A DNA stretch of 64,000 nt, taken from Lachnospiraceae bacterium. GTDB lineage: Bacteria; Bacillota; Clostridia; Lachnospirales; Lachnospiraceae. The notes beneath the pieces were generated by a model that searched no databases, was not told the origin of the DNA, and saw only the letters and a program-made list of their open reading frames with translations. The translations under genes were made by a program, and so were the position numbers. This document shows, piece after piece, positions 43,019 to 52,079 of this stretch; the first letter of the stretch is position 1; each line of letters starts with the position of its first letter. The stretch is from assembly GCA_022793195.1 (NCBI GenBank), contig JAAWCJ010000024.1, forward strand, positions 62,001 to 126,000. The letters are read 5' to 3'.

Positions 43019-43740
43019 CCCTCATTCCCTCCGGTTTTTCTTTTAAAACGCTTGTCCCGCTTTCTGAAATTCTGGATAATCAAAATGGAAAACAGCATTT
43101 TGCTCATATATTTTACAGCATTGACTGGATTCAGGTAACTGACCCCTGCTGTCCGCTCATCCATGTCCACCTGAACCTCAGCCACCTTCGCCCCCTGCTT
43201 GATCAGGTAAGAAATGGTGTCCGGCTCCGGCCCGTAATTGAGGCTTAAGGCAAACTCTTCAATCATCTTCCGGCTGAACATCCTCATACCGGAAGTAGGG
43301 TCTTTAATTTTCACCCCTGTAGTAAAACGGATTGCCAGGGCGATCATATTTCCCCCCAACATTCGCATGCTTTTCGGCTTTTTCCTTGTAATGAACCTGG
43401 AGCCAATGACAATGTCATACCCCTCGCTCATCTTTTCCCGCATGGCACTGATGTACTCCGGCCTGTGCTGGCCGTCGCCGTCAAACTGGACCGCATACTG
43501 GTAATGATTGCGCCAGGCATATTTAACTCCCGCCTGAAAACCGCCGGCAAGCCCCAGATTTACCGGCAAATCCAAAAAATTATAACCATTCCTCCGACAG
43601 ATTTCCGCAGTACGATCCTTCGACCCATCGTTTACCACCACATAATCAAACTCAGGATAATTTTTTATGAGATTTCCAACTACCCGCTCAATGTTTTCTT
43701 CTTCATTATAAGCGGGGATCACCACCAGCACATCAGACAT
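43015..43740 (-). CDS. DPM1-type GT2 glycosyltransferase
   Basis: The ~241-aa soluble protein has 'VLVVIPAYNEEENIERVV', 'DYVVVNDGSKDRTAEI', 'QFDGDGQHRPEYI' (DGD metal site) and 'TSGMRMFSRKMI', all typical of dolichyl- or undecaprenyl-phosphate sugar synthases without a membrane tail. Two ATGs (43743 and 43740) follow GGGGAG; the second has the better spacing. It overlaps both neighbours by a few bases. It likely supplies a polyprenyl-phosphate hexose used by a membrane transferase such as the GtrII-like protein at 45932 or the protein at 40028. Confidence 0.9.
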   Translation of the reverse strand: MSDVLVVIPAYNEEENIERVVGNLIKNYPEFDYVVVNDGSKDRTAEICRRNGYNFLDLPVNLGLAGGFQAGVKYAWRNHYQYAVQFDGDGQHRPEYISAMREKMSEGYDIVIGSRFITRKKPKSMRMLGGNMIALAIRFTTGVKIKDPTSGMRMFSRKMIEEFALSLNYGPEPDTISYLIKQGAKVAEVQVDMDERTAGVSYLNPVNAVKYMSKMLFSILIIQNFRKRDKRFKRKTGGNEG

Positions 43741-44720
43741 CATCTGTCTCCCCAATATCGTTTATTCATACTGCAGGAACGTACCAGCCATCCCGGAAGC
43801 CTCCGAAACCGTTTTCCCAGGAAATATCCCGCATATTTACAAGCGCTTACCCAAAAAAGAAGCGGCAGCAGACGGCCGTTTCCATTGTTGATCAAGTAGG
43901 CAGCCGTAGCTTTTACCAGCTTTACGCCTTCTCCCTCAGATCGCAGTCCCTCAAAAACCTCCGGATGCTCCACCTGGGAAACCGCCAAGTCAAAATTTCG
44001 GTGAAACTGCTCCCTGCCCGACAGGTTATGGGAATGAAACACCCGTGCTTTTGCCGCATAGGCGATTCCATACCCTGCTTTTACCGCCCGGCCTGCAAAG
44101 ATCATATCCTCATTGAAAATCGTTTTTTCTGGGAAACCTCCCTGCTCTAAAAACAATCCCCTCCTGTATGCGGCGCACACATTGGAGGCAAAAAAGGTTT
44201 TGACACCCAGTGTATCAGTATCCTCTACTGTCTTAATACGGCTCTCCTTAGGATAATTAAACCTCCGCGTATAGCCTTCGATTACCCGGCAAAATGGAAC
44301 CGGCAGCTGGCGTCCATAAGAAACCAGAATTTCCCTTCCCGCGAATTTTCCATCTTTGGCACCGCAAAACTCCCCTTCAAAGGGCTTTAAAAGCTCTTCT
44401 GTCATAAACTCGTCAGCCGGTACAGCGTCTTGAGTCATACAAAGCACCACATCACTTTTACAGAAACCGATTCCTTTGTTCCTGGTCCCACCGTGATCAA
44501 ACTCCTCTTTCGAAAGGATATGACATTCTACCGGTATCCGGCTTCTGGAAATCCACTTCCTTACAGTGGCTCTCCCAACTTTTTCCCCGGTATCTGCCGT
44601 CACCATCAGGACGATCTTCTCAGGCTTTCGCCTCTGACGGTTTAACCTGGCAAGCAGCGTTATAAACTTTCTGTCCGGTTTGTAAACCGGAATCACAACA
44701 TCCAGGGTCATAGTCATCAT
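43740..44720 (-). CDS. GT2 rhamnosyltransferase-like glycosyltransferase
   Basis: The 326-aa protein has a GT-A fold with 'LDVVIPVYKPDRKFITLL', the group motif 'KEEFDHGGTRNKGIGF' typical of RfbF/RfbN-type rhamnosyltransferases, 'LCMTQDAVPADEF' (metal site) and 'IFNEDMIFAGRAVKAGY'. It has a short hydrophobic region near the C-terminus. Two ATGs overlap at the start (44720, 44717). It follows glf by 12 nt, so its acceptor may include galactofuranose. Rhamnose as donor is suggested, not proven, by the motif. Confidence 0.87.
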   Translation of the reverse strand: MMTMTLDVVIPVYKPDRKFITLLARLNRQRRKPEKIVLMVTADTGEKVGRATVRKWISRSRIPVECHILSKEEFDHGGTRNKGIGFCKSDVVLCMTQDAVPADEFMTEELLKPFEGEFCGAKDGKFAGREILVSYGRQLPVPFCRVIEGYTRRFNYPKESRIKTVEDTDTLGVKTFFASNVCAAYRRGLFLEQGGFPEKTIFNEDMIFAGRAVKAGYGIAYAAKARVFHSHNLSGREQFHRNFDLAVSQVEHPEVFEGLRSEGEGVKLVKATAAYLINNGNGRLLPLLFWVSACKYAGYFLGKRFRRLPGWLVRSCSMNKRYWGDR

Positions 44721-44732
44721 ACTCTTACCTCT

Positions 44733-45851
44733 TTACAGAAAGGCAAATTCCTGTCTGGCCGCCTCCATGGCCGAACGGATTACCTTGTCCATATCATAAT
44801 ATTTATATTCGGCAAGCCGTCCCCCGAAAATCACATTCTTCTCTTTTTTCCCAAGCTCCGCATATTTCTGGTATATTGTCTGGTTCTTCTCATCATTGAC
44901 CGGATAATAAGGCTCCATGCCCTCTTCCCAGGCCACCGGATACTCTCTTGTCACCACAGTTTCCGGTATCTCTTTATAATCCCGGGTACAATCAAAATGC
45001 TTGTGCTCAATGGTTCGTGTATAAGGTATTTCCCGGGCCGTATGGTTGACTACGGCCACACCCTGATAATTGTCTGTTTCAAAAATATCATCCTCAAAAC
45101 GGAGGCTCCTATATTCCAGCTTTCCAAAACAGTAACGAAAATATGCGTCAATAGTCCCTGTATAAATAATCCTGCTTCCCATGGCGTCAAACCGTTCTTT
45201 TTCCTCCAGGTAATCTGTCTCCAAAAGGATATCACAGCCGGCGAACAGCTGATCTGAAAGCCCATTGTAGCCGCCGATGGGTATTCCCTGATAAGGGTCG
45301 TTGAAATAATTGTTATCATAGGTGTAGCGGACGGGAAGCCGCCGGATGATAAAACTGGGAAGCTCTTTACATTCTCTGCCCCATTGCTTTTCCGTATAAC
45401 CCTTGATCAGCTTTTCATAGATATCTGTCCCCACCAGGGAGATGGCCTGCTCTTCCAGATTGGAGGGCGTCCCGGTGATTCCGGCCCGCTGGGCGTCAAT
45501 TTGGGCCTGGGCTTCCTTTGGTGTGGATACTCCCCACATTTTGCTGAAAGTATTCATATTAAAAGGCATGTTATACATTTCGCCATGATAATTGGCCACC
45601 GGGCAGTTGGTATAACGGTTAAACTCTACCAGGCTGTTTACAAACTGCCAGACTTCCCGGTCTGAGGTATGAAAAATGTGGGCGCCATAACGGTGAACCG
45701 GGATCCCCTTTACATTCTCACAGTAAATATTTCCACCGAGATGCTTTCTTCGCTCCACCACCAGACAGCTTTTTCCATGCTTTACCGCATAATAAGCCAT
45801 CACTCCGCCAAAGAGCCCGCCGCCTACGATCACATAATCGTAATGTTTCAT
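44733..45851 (-). CDS. glf: UDP-galactopyranose mutase
   Basis: The 372-aa flavoprotein interconverts UDP-galactopyranose and UDP-galactofuranose. The FAD-binding 'YVIVGGGLFGGVMAYYAV' is at the N-terminus; 'HLGGNIY', 'HRYGAHIFHTSDREVW', 'KGYTEKQWGRECKELP' and 'YPVNDEKNQTIYQKY' are diagnostic, with the last containing conserved substrate-loop residues. Length is normal. Its presence implies galactofuranose in the polymer and ties the locus to galE at 62537, which makes UDP-galactose. Confidence 0.97.
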   Translation of the reverse strand: MKHYDYVIVGGGLFGGVMAYYAVKHGKSCLVVERRKHLGGNIYCENVKGIPVHRYGAHIFHTSDREVWQFVNSLVEFNRYTNCPVANYHGEMYNMPFNMNTFSKMWGVSTPKEAQAQIDAQRAGITGTPSNLEEQAISLVGTDIYEKLIKGYTEKQWGRECKELPSFIIRRLPVRYTYDNNYFNDPYQGIPIGGYNGLSDQLFAGCDILLETDYLEEKERFDAMGSRIIYTGTIDAYFRYCFGKLEYRSLRFEDDIFETDNYQGVAVVNHTAREIPYTRTIEHKHFDCTRDYKEIPETVVTREYPVAWEEGMEPYYPVNDEKNQTIYQKYAELGKKEKNVIFGGRLAEYKYYDMDKVIRSAMEAARQEFAFL

Positions 45852-45931
45852 CTGAACCCTATATCCTTTCTCTCCCGGCCTTCTCTGAATCCAAAACTTC
45901 TCTTAGATTCCTTCTCCCTTGCCAATTTTTT

Positions 45932-47503
45932 TTAACTGTCGGACAGCTTGATTACAATTATCTGATCTTTCACCTGTACACTGTCCGTGGCCGGCCAGGA
46001 GGGCATAGTTTTTGCATATTCTGCCGCCATAGCTGCCTGCCCTTCATCCGGCATCCTCATGGGATATCCCAACGTATTACACAAATTCAAGATGCGGCCG
46101 GTGGAGCCGGCATATCCCCCGTTATCCCATTCAAAGAAAGAGAACCCTATAACATCCCCACGTATTGCATCACCTGGAAGAACGATTCCGTGCCGCCCCA
46201 CAAAAACAACCGGACACTCTGACAAACCATTGTCTGCCTCTGTCTGTGATATCCTGCCATATACGGCACCGGCAAACTCTTTGTCCTGTTCATAGACCAT
46301 GTAAGCCGTATGGAAAAGCTGTGTCATAATATGTCCATGACGCAGTGTAATAAACGCTGCAGCCACACAGAGTATTCCAGAAAGCCATCGTCTGGAAACC
46401 GTCGTAATCTCCGCCAGGAAGAGAGCCGCTACCAGAGGGTATACTAATTGCCCACGGATAGGCTGCGGTTCGCCACTGACCAGTGTTAAATAAATGGGGG
46501 ACAGAAGAAGCAACCCCAAAGCAATCAGGTATACCCAGTACTCTCCCTGCTTCTTTCTCCATCCTCTGCGAAGTGAAAAAAATATGAAAATGATCATTGT
46601 GGGCAGAAAAGATTTCTGGAAAAATGTCGGCCATGAAGCAAAATAAATTCGCTCCACATCCATTCTCACATTTTCCAAGCCTCTCTGAATCCCCAATGTT
46701 TTCCATCGAAACATATTATCTATATATGCAGAATCCACATGATAATAAAAACGAATCAGCTTTGCCGCAGCCAGATAACCAATAAATCCGATACAAAAAA
46801 TGACGACAAAACACACACCCGACACCAACCATCCATGTCTGCCGGATATGGAAAAACTTCCATTTTGATAATGGAAAATAAAAGATATCAATATGAGGGT
46901 AATAAACATCCCTGCGAAAGCCTGATAAGAACCAAAGGCCCAGACCATACAGATAAATCCGGGAACTGCCCAGAAAATGCTTTCCCGATAAAATACCAGC
47001 CGGCTGAAACTGTAAACTGCCACGGCACATAATAAACCTGCCCATGCGATCTCGAAGGACTGCAATGAAAAACAGAACTGCTCTGCCAGACAAGGCGCAC
47101 TGATATAAGCTGCCGGAAAAATATAGCAGAACCATTTATTTCGGTCAGATTTCCCTCTCCATTCCTCCACACAGAAACTCAAGAAAAGAGCAGTAAATCC
47201 CAGCGTCAGGAGCAGGAGAAAATTGGATACATACGGCACAAAGCGGACTAAGCCGAAAATCTTCTTCGTAGCCACAAGGCCAAAACGGTTGATGGCCAGC
47301 CAGGACATTAAAATAGCTCCCTGATTCGATATTGCTATTTCACTGTCAAAAGAAATATCATAATAAAAAATCCTGACGCCATAAAGAAAAAGGAGAAACA
47401 CCATGAGTATGGCGGCCATCGCCTTGTGACATCGAAGAAAATCCGCGAACCTCCCTGCGAAATTTTTCACTTCTTTTCCAAAAGCTATGGCCGACTTTTT
47501 CAT
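45932..47503 (-). CDS. GtrII-like glucosyltransferase domain membrane protein
   Basis: The 523-aa polytopic protein resembles the glucosyl transferase GtrII family. 'YYDISFDSEIAISNQGAIL' in the first outer loop carries the acidic residues used by such transferases, and 'YISAPCLAEQFCFSLQSFEI' and 'GSYQAFAGMFITLILISFIF' follow. About 11 membrane segments precede an extracytoplasmic C-terminal domain (~400-523). AAGGAG lies ~9 nt before the ATG. It lies 25 nt after leuA with no terminator, so it is probably cotranscribed with leuA. With the GT2 at 43015 it would form a serotype-conversion-like side-chain module. Confidence 0.82.
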   Translation of the reverse strand: MKKSAIAFGKEVKNFAGRFADFLRCHKAMAAILMVFLLFLYGVRIFYYDISFDSEIAISNQGAILMSWLAINRFGLVATKKIFGLVRFVPYVSNFLLLLTLGFTALFLSFCVEEWRGKSDRNKWFCYIFPAAYISAPCLAEQFCFSLQSFEIAWAGLLCAVAVYSFSRLVFYRESIFWAVPGFICMVWAFGSYQAFAGMFITLILISFIFHYQNGSFSISGRHGWLVSGVCFVVIFCIGFIGYLAAAKLIRFYYHVDSAYIDNMFRWKTLGIQRGLENVRMDVERIYFASWPTFFQKSFLPTMIIFIFFSLRRGWRKKQGEYWVYLIALGLLLLSPIYLTLVSGEPQPIRGQLVYPLVAALFLAEITTVSRRWLSGILCVAAAFITLRHGHIMTQLFHTAYMVYEQDKEFAGAVYGRISQTEADNGLSECPVVFVGRHGIVLPGDAIRGDVIGFSFFEWDNGGYAGSTGRILNLCNTLGYPMRMPDEGQAAMAAEYAKTMPSWPATDSVQVKDQIIVIKLSDS

Positions 47504-47528
47504 GGTGGACTCTCCTTTTGTTTCTTCC

Positions 47529-49184
47529 CTATTTAAATAATCTGTTTAACCCGCTAAACAGAGCCCTGTGGGAAGCCCTGGTAATATTGGGGCTGACTCC
47601 GACTCCATGTGTCACCTTTCCGGATTCCACATCCATCACTTTAATATAGGCGGCTGCCTGTGCATGGGAGCCTTCGCCAAGGGCATGCTCCGAATAATCC
47701 AGTACTTTTACATGGATACCCACAGTCTGCTCAATGGCTGCCCGAACTGCATCAATGGGCCCGTTTCCCACCCCTCTGGCTGATAAAATGGAGCCTCTAT
47801 ATTTGAAGGTCAATTTTGCCTGAGTGTCCGTCTCTCCCACATCACTTGTTTCACACCGGATAAAATTAAAGGGTTCTTTAGCGGAAAGATACTCTCCCTT
47901 GAACAATTCCATGATCTGTTCAGGCGCCACTTCTCCGTGGGCCTCAGCCACAGGCTGAACCACATCGGCAAATTCCTTGTGCATCCCCTTGGGCAGCTTG
48001 AATCCATAAAAGGTATCCATGACAAAAGCCACGCCGCCTTTTCCCGACTGGCTGTTGATACGGACAATCGGTTCGTAATCCCTTCCCAGATCCGCAGGAT
48101 CCACCGGAAGATAAGGAACCTCCCAGTAGGGATTGTTTCTGGCTTTCAACGCCTTGACACCCTTGTTGATGGCGTCCTGATGGGAACCGGAGAAGGCTGT
48201 AAACACCAATTTTCCTGCATAAGGATGGCGGGGATCAATGTCCATCTTGGTACAGCGCTCATACACATCCACAATCTCACGGATATTTTCAATATTTAAT
48301 TCCGGATTAATTCCCTGAGTAAACATATTGTAAGCAACAGTCAATATATCGACGTTTCCGGTACGCTCGCCATTGCCAAAAAGTGTCCCTTCCACCCGGT
48401 CAGCGCCTGCTAAAAGGGCCAGCTCCGTAGCCGCCACACCGGTTCCCCTGTCATTGTGGGGATGTACGCTTAAAATAATCGTTTCCCTGTCATTAAAATG
48501 AGTATGCATCCATTCGATCTGGTCTGCATATACGTTGGGTGTCGTCATCTCCACCGTAGCCGGAAGGTTAAAAATCATGGGGTTTTCTTTTGTGGGCCCC
48601 CATACCTCCTGAACTGCGCTACAGACCTCCAGTGCATAATCAAGCTCCGTACCCGTAAAACTTTCCGGGGAATATTCCAGGACAATCTTCCCCTCAAAAG
48701 AAGCCGCCCTCTCTTTCACCATCTTTGTCCCGTCCACAGCAATCTGCCTGATATGTTCTCTGTCCATACCAAACACCACATCTCTCTGAAGGGTCGAAGT
48801 GGAATTATAAATATGCACTACTGCCTGTTTAATTCCCTGAAGCGCTTCAAAAGTCCGATCGATGAGATGTTCCCTGCACTGCACCAACACCTGCACCAGC
48901 ACATCATCGGGAATCAGGTTTCTGTCCACAAGCTGCCGGAGAAAATCGTATTCGATCTGGGAAGCTGCCGGGAATCCAACCTCGATCTCCTTGAATCCCA
49001 GTTTCACCAGAAGATTGAACATCTCAATCTTCTCTTCCACCACCATGGGCTCGATCAGCGCCTGATTGCCATCCCGCAAATCCACACTGCACCAGGCAGG
49101 GGCCTTTTCGATCTCTTTCCCAGGCCAGGTCCTTTCCGGAAAATCCACTACGGGAACTCTCTTATATCTTTTATAATTCAGCAT
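47529..49184 (-). CDS. leuA: 2-isopropylmalate synthase
   Basis: The 551-aa enzyme condenses acetyl-CoA with 2-oxoisovalerate, the first step of leucine synthesis. 'WCSVDLRDGNQALIEPM' binds the metal and substrate, 'LSVHPHNDRGTGVAATELAL' holds the HxH metal ligands, and 'LVFTAFSGSHQDAINKG' follows. The C-terminal ~130 residues form the regulatory LeuA dimer domain ('GNGPIDAVRAAIEQ'), so leucine feedback is likely. The form is the LeuA2 type (starting 'RYKRVPVVDFPERTWPG'). It has a strong promoter 218-246 nt upstream and a ~210-nt leader, and no other leucine gene is near. Confidence 0.97.
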   Translation of the reverse strand: MLNYKRYKRVPVVDFPERTWPGKEIEKAPAWCSVDLRDGNQALIEPMVVEEKIEMFNLLVKLGFKEIEVGFPAASQIEYDFLRQLVDRNLIPDDVLVQVLVQCREHLIDRTFEALQGIKQAVVHIYNSTSTLQRDVVFGMDREHIRQIAVDGTKMVKERAASFEGKIVLEYSPESFTGTELDYALEVCSAVQEVWGPTKENPMIFNLPATVEMTTPNVYADQIEWMHTHFNDRETIILSVHPHNDRGTGVAATELALLAGADRVEGTLFGNGERTGNVDILTVAYNMFTQGINPELNIENIREIVDVYERCTKMDIDPRHPYAGKLVFTAFSGSHQDAINKGVKALKARNNPYWEVPYLPVDPADLGRDYEPIVRINSQSGKGGVAFVMDTFYGFKLPKGMHKEFADVVQPVAEAHGEVAPEQIMELFKGEYLSAKEPFNFIRCETSDVGETDTQAKLTFKYRGSILSARGVGNGPIDAVRAAIEQTVGIHVKVLDYSEHALGEGSHAQAAAYIKVMDVESGKVTHGVGVSPNITRASHRALFSGLNRLFK

Positions 49185-49401
49185 GACTTATCTTCCTCTC
49201 TTCTATAAATATACACTCTCTTTAAGTTTCTTTTTCTCTATTCTCCGTATGTCTTCATAGTCGATAAATCACACTGTACTTTCTTATTATATACATCTTG
49301 CTTTTTGTGCTGTTTTTTCCCATACCAGCCCCATCTGTCATCATTCCCATCTGTTTTATTTTTTTACAGAGAAGGCATCTCTCCCTCTCTGGCATTTTTC
49401 T
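49185..49401 (-). promoter_or_regulatory. Long 5' leader of leuA, uncharacterised
   Basis: About 210 nt separate the predicted transcription start from the leuA ATG. Near the 5' end, TCTCTG can pair with either of two upstream AGAGA runs (49370-49396), giving two exclusive small hairpins. No T-box consensus (AGGGTGGNACCGCG) and no run of Leu codons is present. The function is unknown; leader-based control of leuA is possible. Confidence 0.35.
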
Positions 49402-49430
49402 AGTATAGCACACCTGTTTGAATATTACAA
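49402..49430 (-). promoter_or_regulatory. Promoter of leuA and probably of the downstream glycan operon
   Basis: On the minus strand TTGTAA (49425-49430) is 17 nt from TATACT (49402-49407). It lies directly downstream of the terminator at 49462-49503 and is the only convincing promoter before the genes down to 36412. Confidence 0.8.
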
Positions 49431-49461
49431 TCCGGTTTTTCCTTAAGTTTCCGTATTTTTT

Positions 49462-49503
49462 ATGATAAAAAATGACAGGAAGAAGGCGGACTTCTTCCTG
49501 TCA
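49462..49503 (-). terminator. Terminator of the cda/Wzy operon
   Basis: On the minus strand TGACAGGAAGAAG and its perfect 13-bp complement enclose a 5-nt loop and are followed by TTTTTT. It lies ~38 nt after the stop of the TagB/F-like gene and separates that operon from leuA. Confidence 0.93.
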
Positions 49504-49540
49504 AGATACAAAATACAGAAACTCAAGGGTTTTCGCTTTC

Positions 49541-50830
49541 TTATTCTCTGCCCCTCGCAAATTCCCTGGCTAAGGCTTCTGTGATTCTTCTTGATGTATT
49601 CACTATATTATTTCCAAACATTTCATCACATATCTGTATCCGTTTCTCTTTTAGCGGATCTTCTCCCCGCGACAGCATCAACAGATATTTTTTTACATCT
49701 TCCATGGAATCGGCAATATAAAACCCCTTGGTCAGAATATCCATATCGGGACTGTTTTTGCAACCGGTATTGCAAAAAATCTGGGGTTTTTTCAGGCATG
49801 CGTACTCAATAACCAGGGAGGACGTATCGGAAACCAGCACATCTGACCATTTAAACGCCTCCAGATAATTGGGCGTCTCATCTATCCTTAACCGTTCGCT
49901 TTCCTGATATCTCTTTTTATAAGCGGCAACGTCTTCCTCCGTCATTCGTTTTACGGAAACAAAATGATAAAATGTCATGGGATGGGGACGGAAGGTCATG
50001 GCCATCTCTTCATGGGATTCGATGAAATCAGGCATTTCATCCTTATATCGGATGAAATTGCCACCTCCAACCTCTTTGTCCTCCGACCAGCGGGGGGTCC
50101 AGAGAACACGGAGCGGCGGATCGTGTGGTTCCTGTTTTAACTGGCTGACAGTCTCAAAAGCCGGATATCCCAGATTCAGGGAACGGCGTACCTTTTTCCT
50201 GTGGGACCAGGCCATACGCTTTTGATTAAACCTTGCGTAATACTTGTTCTCAGCCAGATAAACAGTCACGTTTCTAAAAAAGAGCCTGCTGTATGTAAAG
50301 GGAATAATCACCTTTGTGGTCTCAAGGCCATACAGAAGATAGCATATTTTGGAATAGGAGGAAATCACCTTACTCTGGTACTGGGGCGGCATATACTGCT
50401 CGTAAGGTTTCGGAAGGAAAACATAATACGGATGCAGTGTCCGAAGGTCGAACCAGCCGCCGCCCGTATCTGCGTTAATTACGTCTTCGTAACCTAAACC
50501 GGTCAGATATTTCAAGGCCCCGTTTTCCCCGTTTTTGTCAATCAGATCTGCTACGGCGACAATCCACACTCGAAACCGGCCGTCCCGCTTCATCTGTTCG
50601 TAGACAGGGCGGACTTTACTCCAGACCGAGATATTCTGGCAGATAAATATGGTATTTATTTTATCAAAGGATTGCTGATTCAGTTTTTTTGCCGTCTTTT
50701 TTAACCGCAGGTACGATGCAAAATTGCTCCAGAATGTCCCGTGGTTATACACACAGACAGCCATATGCACCACAGCCAGCCCCGATACTTTATGATACAG
50801 CTTTATAATCTGTTTTTTGATCATTTCCAT
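49541..50830 (-). CDS. TagB/TagF-like (CDP-glycerol glycerophosphotransferase fold) protein
   Basis: The ~429-aa protein has the GT-B pattern of the CDP-glycerol:glycerophosphotransferase family: 'LRVLWTPRWSEDKEVGG', 'MAMTFRPHPMTFYHF' (HP motif) and 'WSDVLVSDTSSLVIEYACL' (S/T-S-x3-E-like loop). TagB/F members add glycerol phosphate to teichoic acid; others add different groups, so the donor is uncertain. The ATG at 50830 (AAGGA 5 nt upstream) is chosen over the longer frame, although it overlaps the flippase gene by 41 nt. It is the last gene before the operon terminator. Confidence 0.8.
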   Translation of the reverse strand: MEMIKKQIIKLYHKVSGLAVVHMAVCVYNHGTFWSNFASYLRLKKTAKKLNQQSFDKINTIFICQNISVWSKVRPVYEQMKRDGRFRVWIVAVADLIDKNGENGALKYLTGLGYEDVINADTGGGWFDLRTLHPYYVFLPKPYEQYMPPQYQSKVISSYSKICYLLYGLETTKVIIPFTYSRLFFRNVTVYLAENKYYARFNQKRMAWSHRKKVRRSLNLGYPAFETVSQLKQEPHDPPLRVLWTPRWSEDKEVGGGNFIRYKDEMPDFIESHEEMAMTFRPHPMTFYHFVSVKRMTEEDVAAYKKRYQESERLRIDETPNYLEAFKWSDVLVSDTSSLVIEYACLKKPQIFCNTGCKNSPDMDILTKGFYIADSMEDVKKYLLMLSRGEDPLKEKRIQICDEMFGNNIVNTSRRITEALAREFARGRE

Positions 50831-52079
50831 ACCATCCTTTATGGGATAAAGCCCCAAATATAAATACAAGCAAAACCACGCCCATGGTCAGACCATAGAC
50901 CATACCCGCCCCGGTCAGGCCCTTCGCCATCACAATCTGATCCATAGAAAAATAATTCACTGTAAAGGCAAGCGCATAACCGATAATAATATAATGCTGG
51001 CGCCTCATGACAGTCAGTACGATTGCAAAGAAAGCATCCAAAGCCGCGACGCCGCCAAAACATAAGAGCAGGCATAAAAGCCCTCTGTAACCGGCCAAAT
51101 CCACGCCAAATACCAGGGAGAGAACCGGACATCCCAGAAAATATGCCGCCAGGATTATAATTCCGGAGATTGCGGTGACAATCACCACCTGCTTCAGTAT
51201 CAGGTATAAAAACTTTTTTTTCTCTCCTCCGTTCCACCATTCTCCCATACGGCCGATCAGAGGATTAAAAATAAAGCTGCTGAGCAGGTTGATCGCAAAT
51301 ATGCTCATAAAAAGAATATTGAAAATCGCCTGCGATTCGGAATCCAGATTTCGGTTAATTGCATATTTCGGCGTATTGATCAGATAATTATATAAAATCG
51401 CTCCCAAAAAGATGGGAAAACAGACGGCCAAAAGCTTCCAGACTCTGCGGAATGTGATTCTTCCCCTGGCCCCCGGGTATTCCGTGAGAATCACCCGCAT
51501 CAGGAAATAGCAGACTACCACCGCCGTCACAGCCATTGTGCCGGAAGCAAGAATCAGGTTATCTGTCAGTACGTATACGGCTGCAAAGCCAAAGGTCGCC
51601 AATGCAATCCTGACAACCTCCTCTTTGGATGCCACATCCAGACGTCCCCTCTTTTGTATTTCTCCCAGATAGAGATCCTCCATACCGTCCACGGCCCGGT
51701 ACACACCCATAAGCATAACCGCTGTAATTTCATCTGCAGACATCCTGTTGGCGAACGCATAGAAGAAACAACAGGCCAGCATGGCCGTACAGGTCACCAC
51801 ATGAGCCGTATAATAAGTTTCAAAGGCATATTCATTCCTGGTATCTGATACCAGGAAGCCTCTCATGGAATAGCTCCCCATTGCCGCAAAGGTTTGTGCC
51901 ACCGCATAAACAATGGAATAGACCCCTGCCTGTGAAAGCCCGCCATGCCTGGTAACAACAAGAAGCAAAATTGCCGACTGCAGGGAATAAAGCATACTGG
52001 CAGCCATATTCCAGAACATGATCCGCGCCGGAATCCTTTTATCGGAGCCAAATAATAATTTCTTTATCGTATTCACCAT
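50790..52079 (-). CDS. Polysaccharide flippase (Wzx/MATE-like)
   Basis: The 429-aa protein from the ATG at 52079 has about 12 membrane segments arranged as in the Wzx/PST flippases ('SDKRIPARIMFWNMAASMLY' at the N-terminus, paired halves of six segments). It should turn undecaprenyl-linked repeat units to the outer face for the Wzy-like polymerase at 53276. The internal start is favoured because the extra 53 residues of the longer frame fall inside the GT2 gene, are hydrophilic and are not flippase-like. No strong SD is seen, so coupling to the GT2 stop (7-nt overlap) is likely. Confidence 0.87.
   Translation of the reverse strand: MVNTIKKLLFGSDKRIPARIMFWNMAASMLYSLQSAILLLVVTRHGGLSQAGVYSIVYAVAQTFAAMGSYSMRGFLVSDTRNEYAFETYYTAHVVTCTAMLACCFFYAFANRMSADEITAVMLMGVYRAVDGMEDLYLGEIQKRGRLDVASKEEVVRIALATFGFAAVYVLTDNLILASGTMAVTAVVVCYFLMRVILTEYPGARGRITFRRVWKLLAVCFPIFLGAILYNYLINTPKYAINRNLDSESQAIFNILFMSIFAINLLSSFIFNPLIGRMGEWWNGGEKKKFLYLILKQVVIVTAISGIIILAAYFLGCPVLSLVFGVDLAGYRGLLCLLLCFGGVAALDAFFAIVLTVMRRQHYIIIGYALAFTVNYFSMDQIVMAKGLTGAGMVYGLTMGVVLLVFIFGALSHKGWYGNDQKTDYKAVS

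Noticed and set aside
49185-49401. T-box riboswitch or leader-peptide attenuator before leuA
   Set aside because: No T-box consensus, no run of Leu codons; a 46-codon frame starts almost at the transcription start without a ribosome site.
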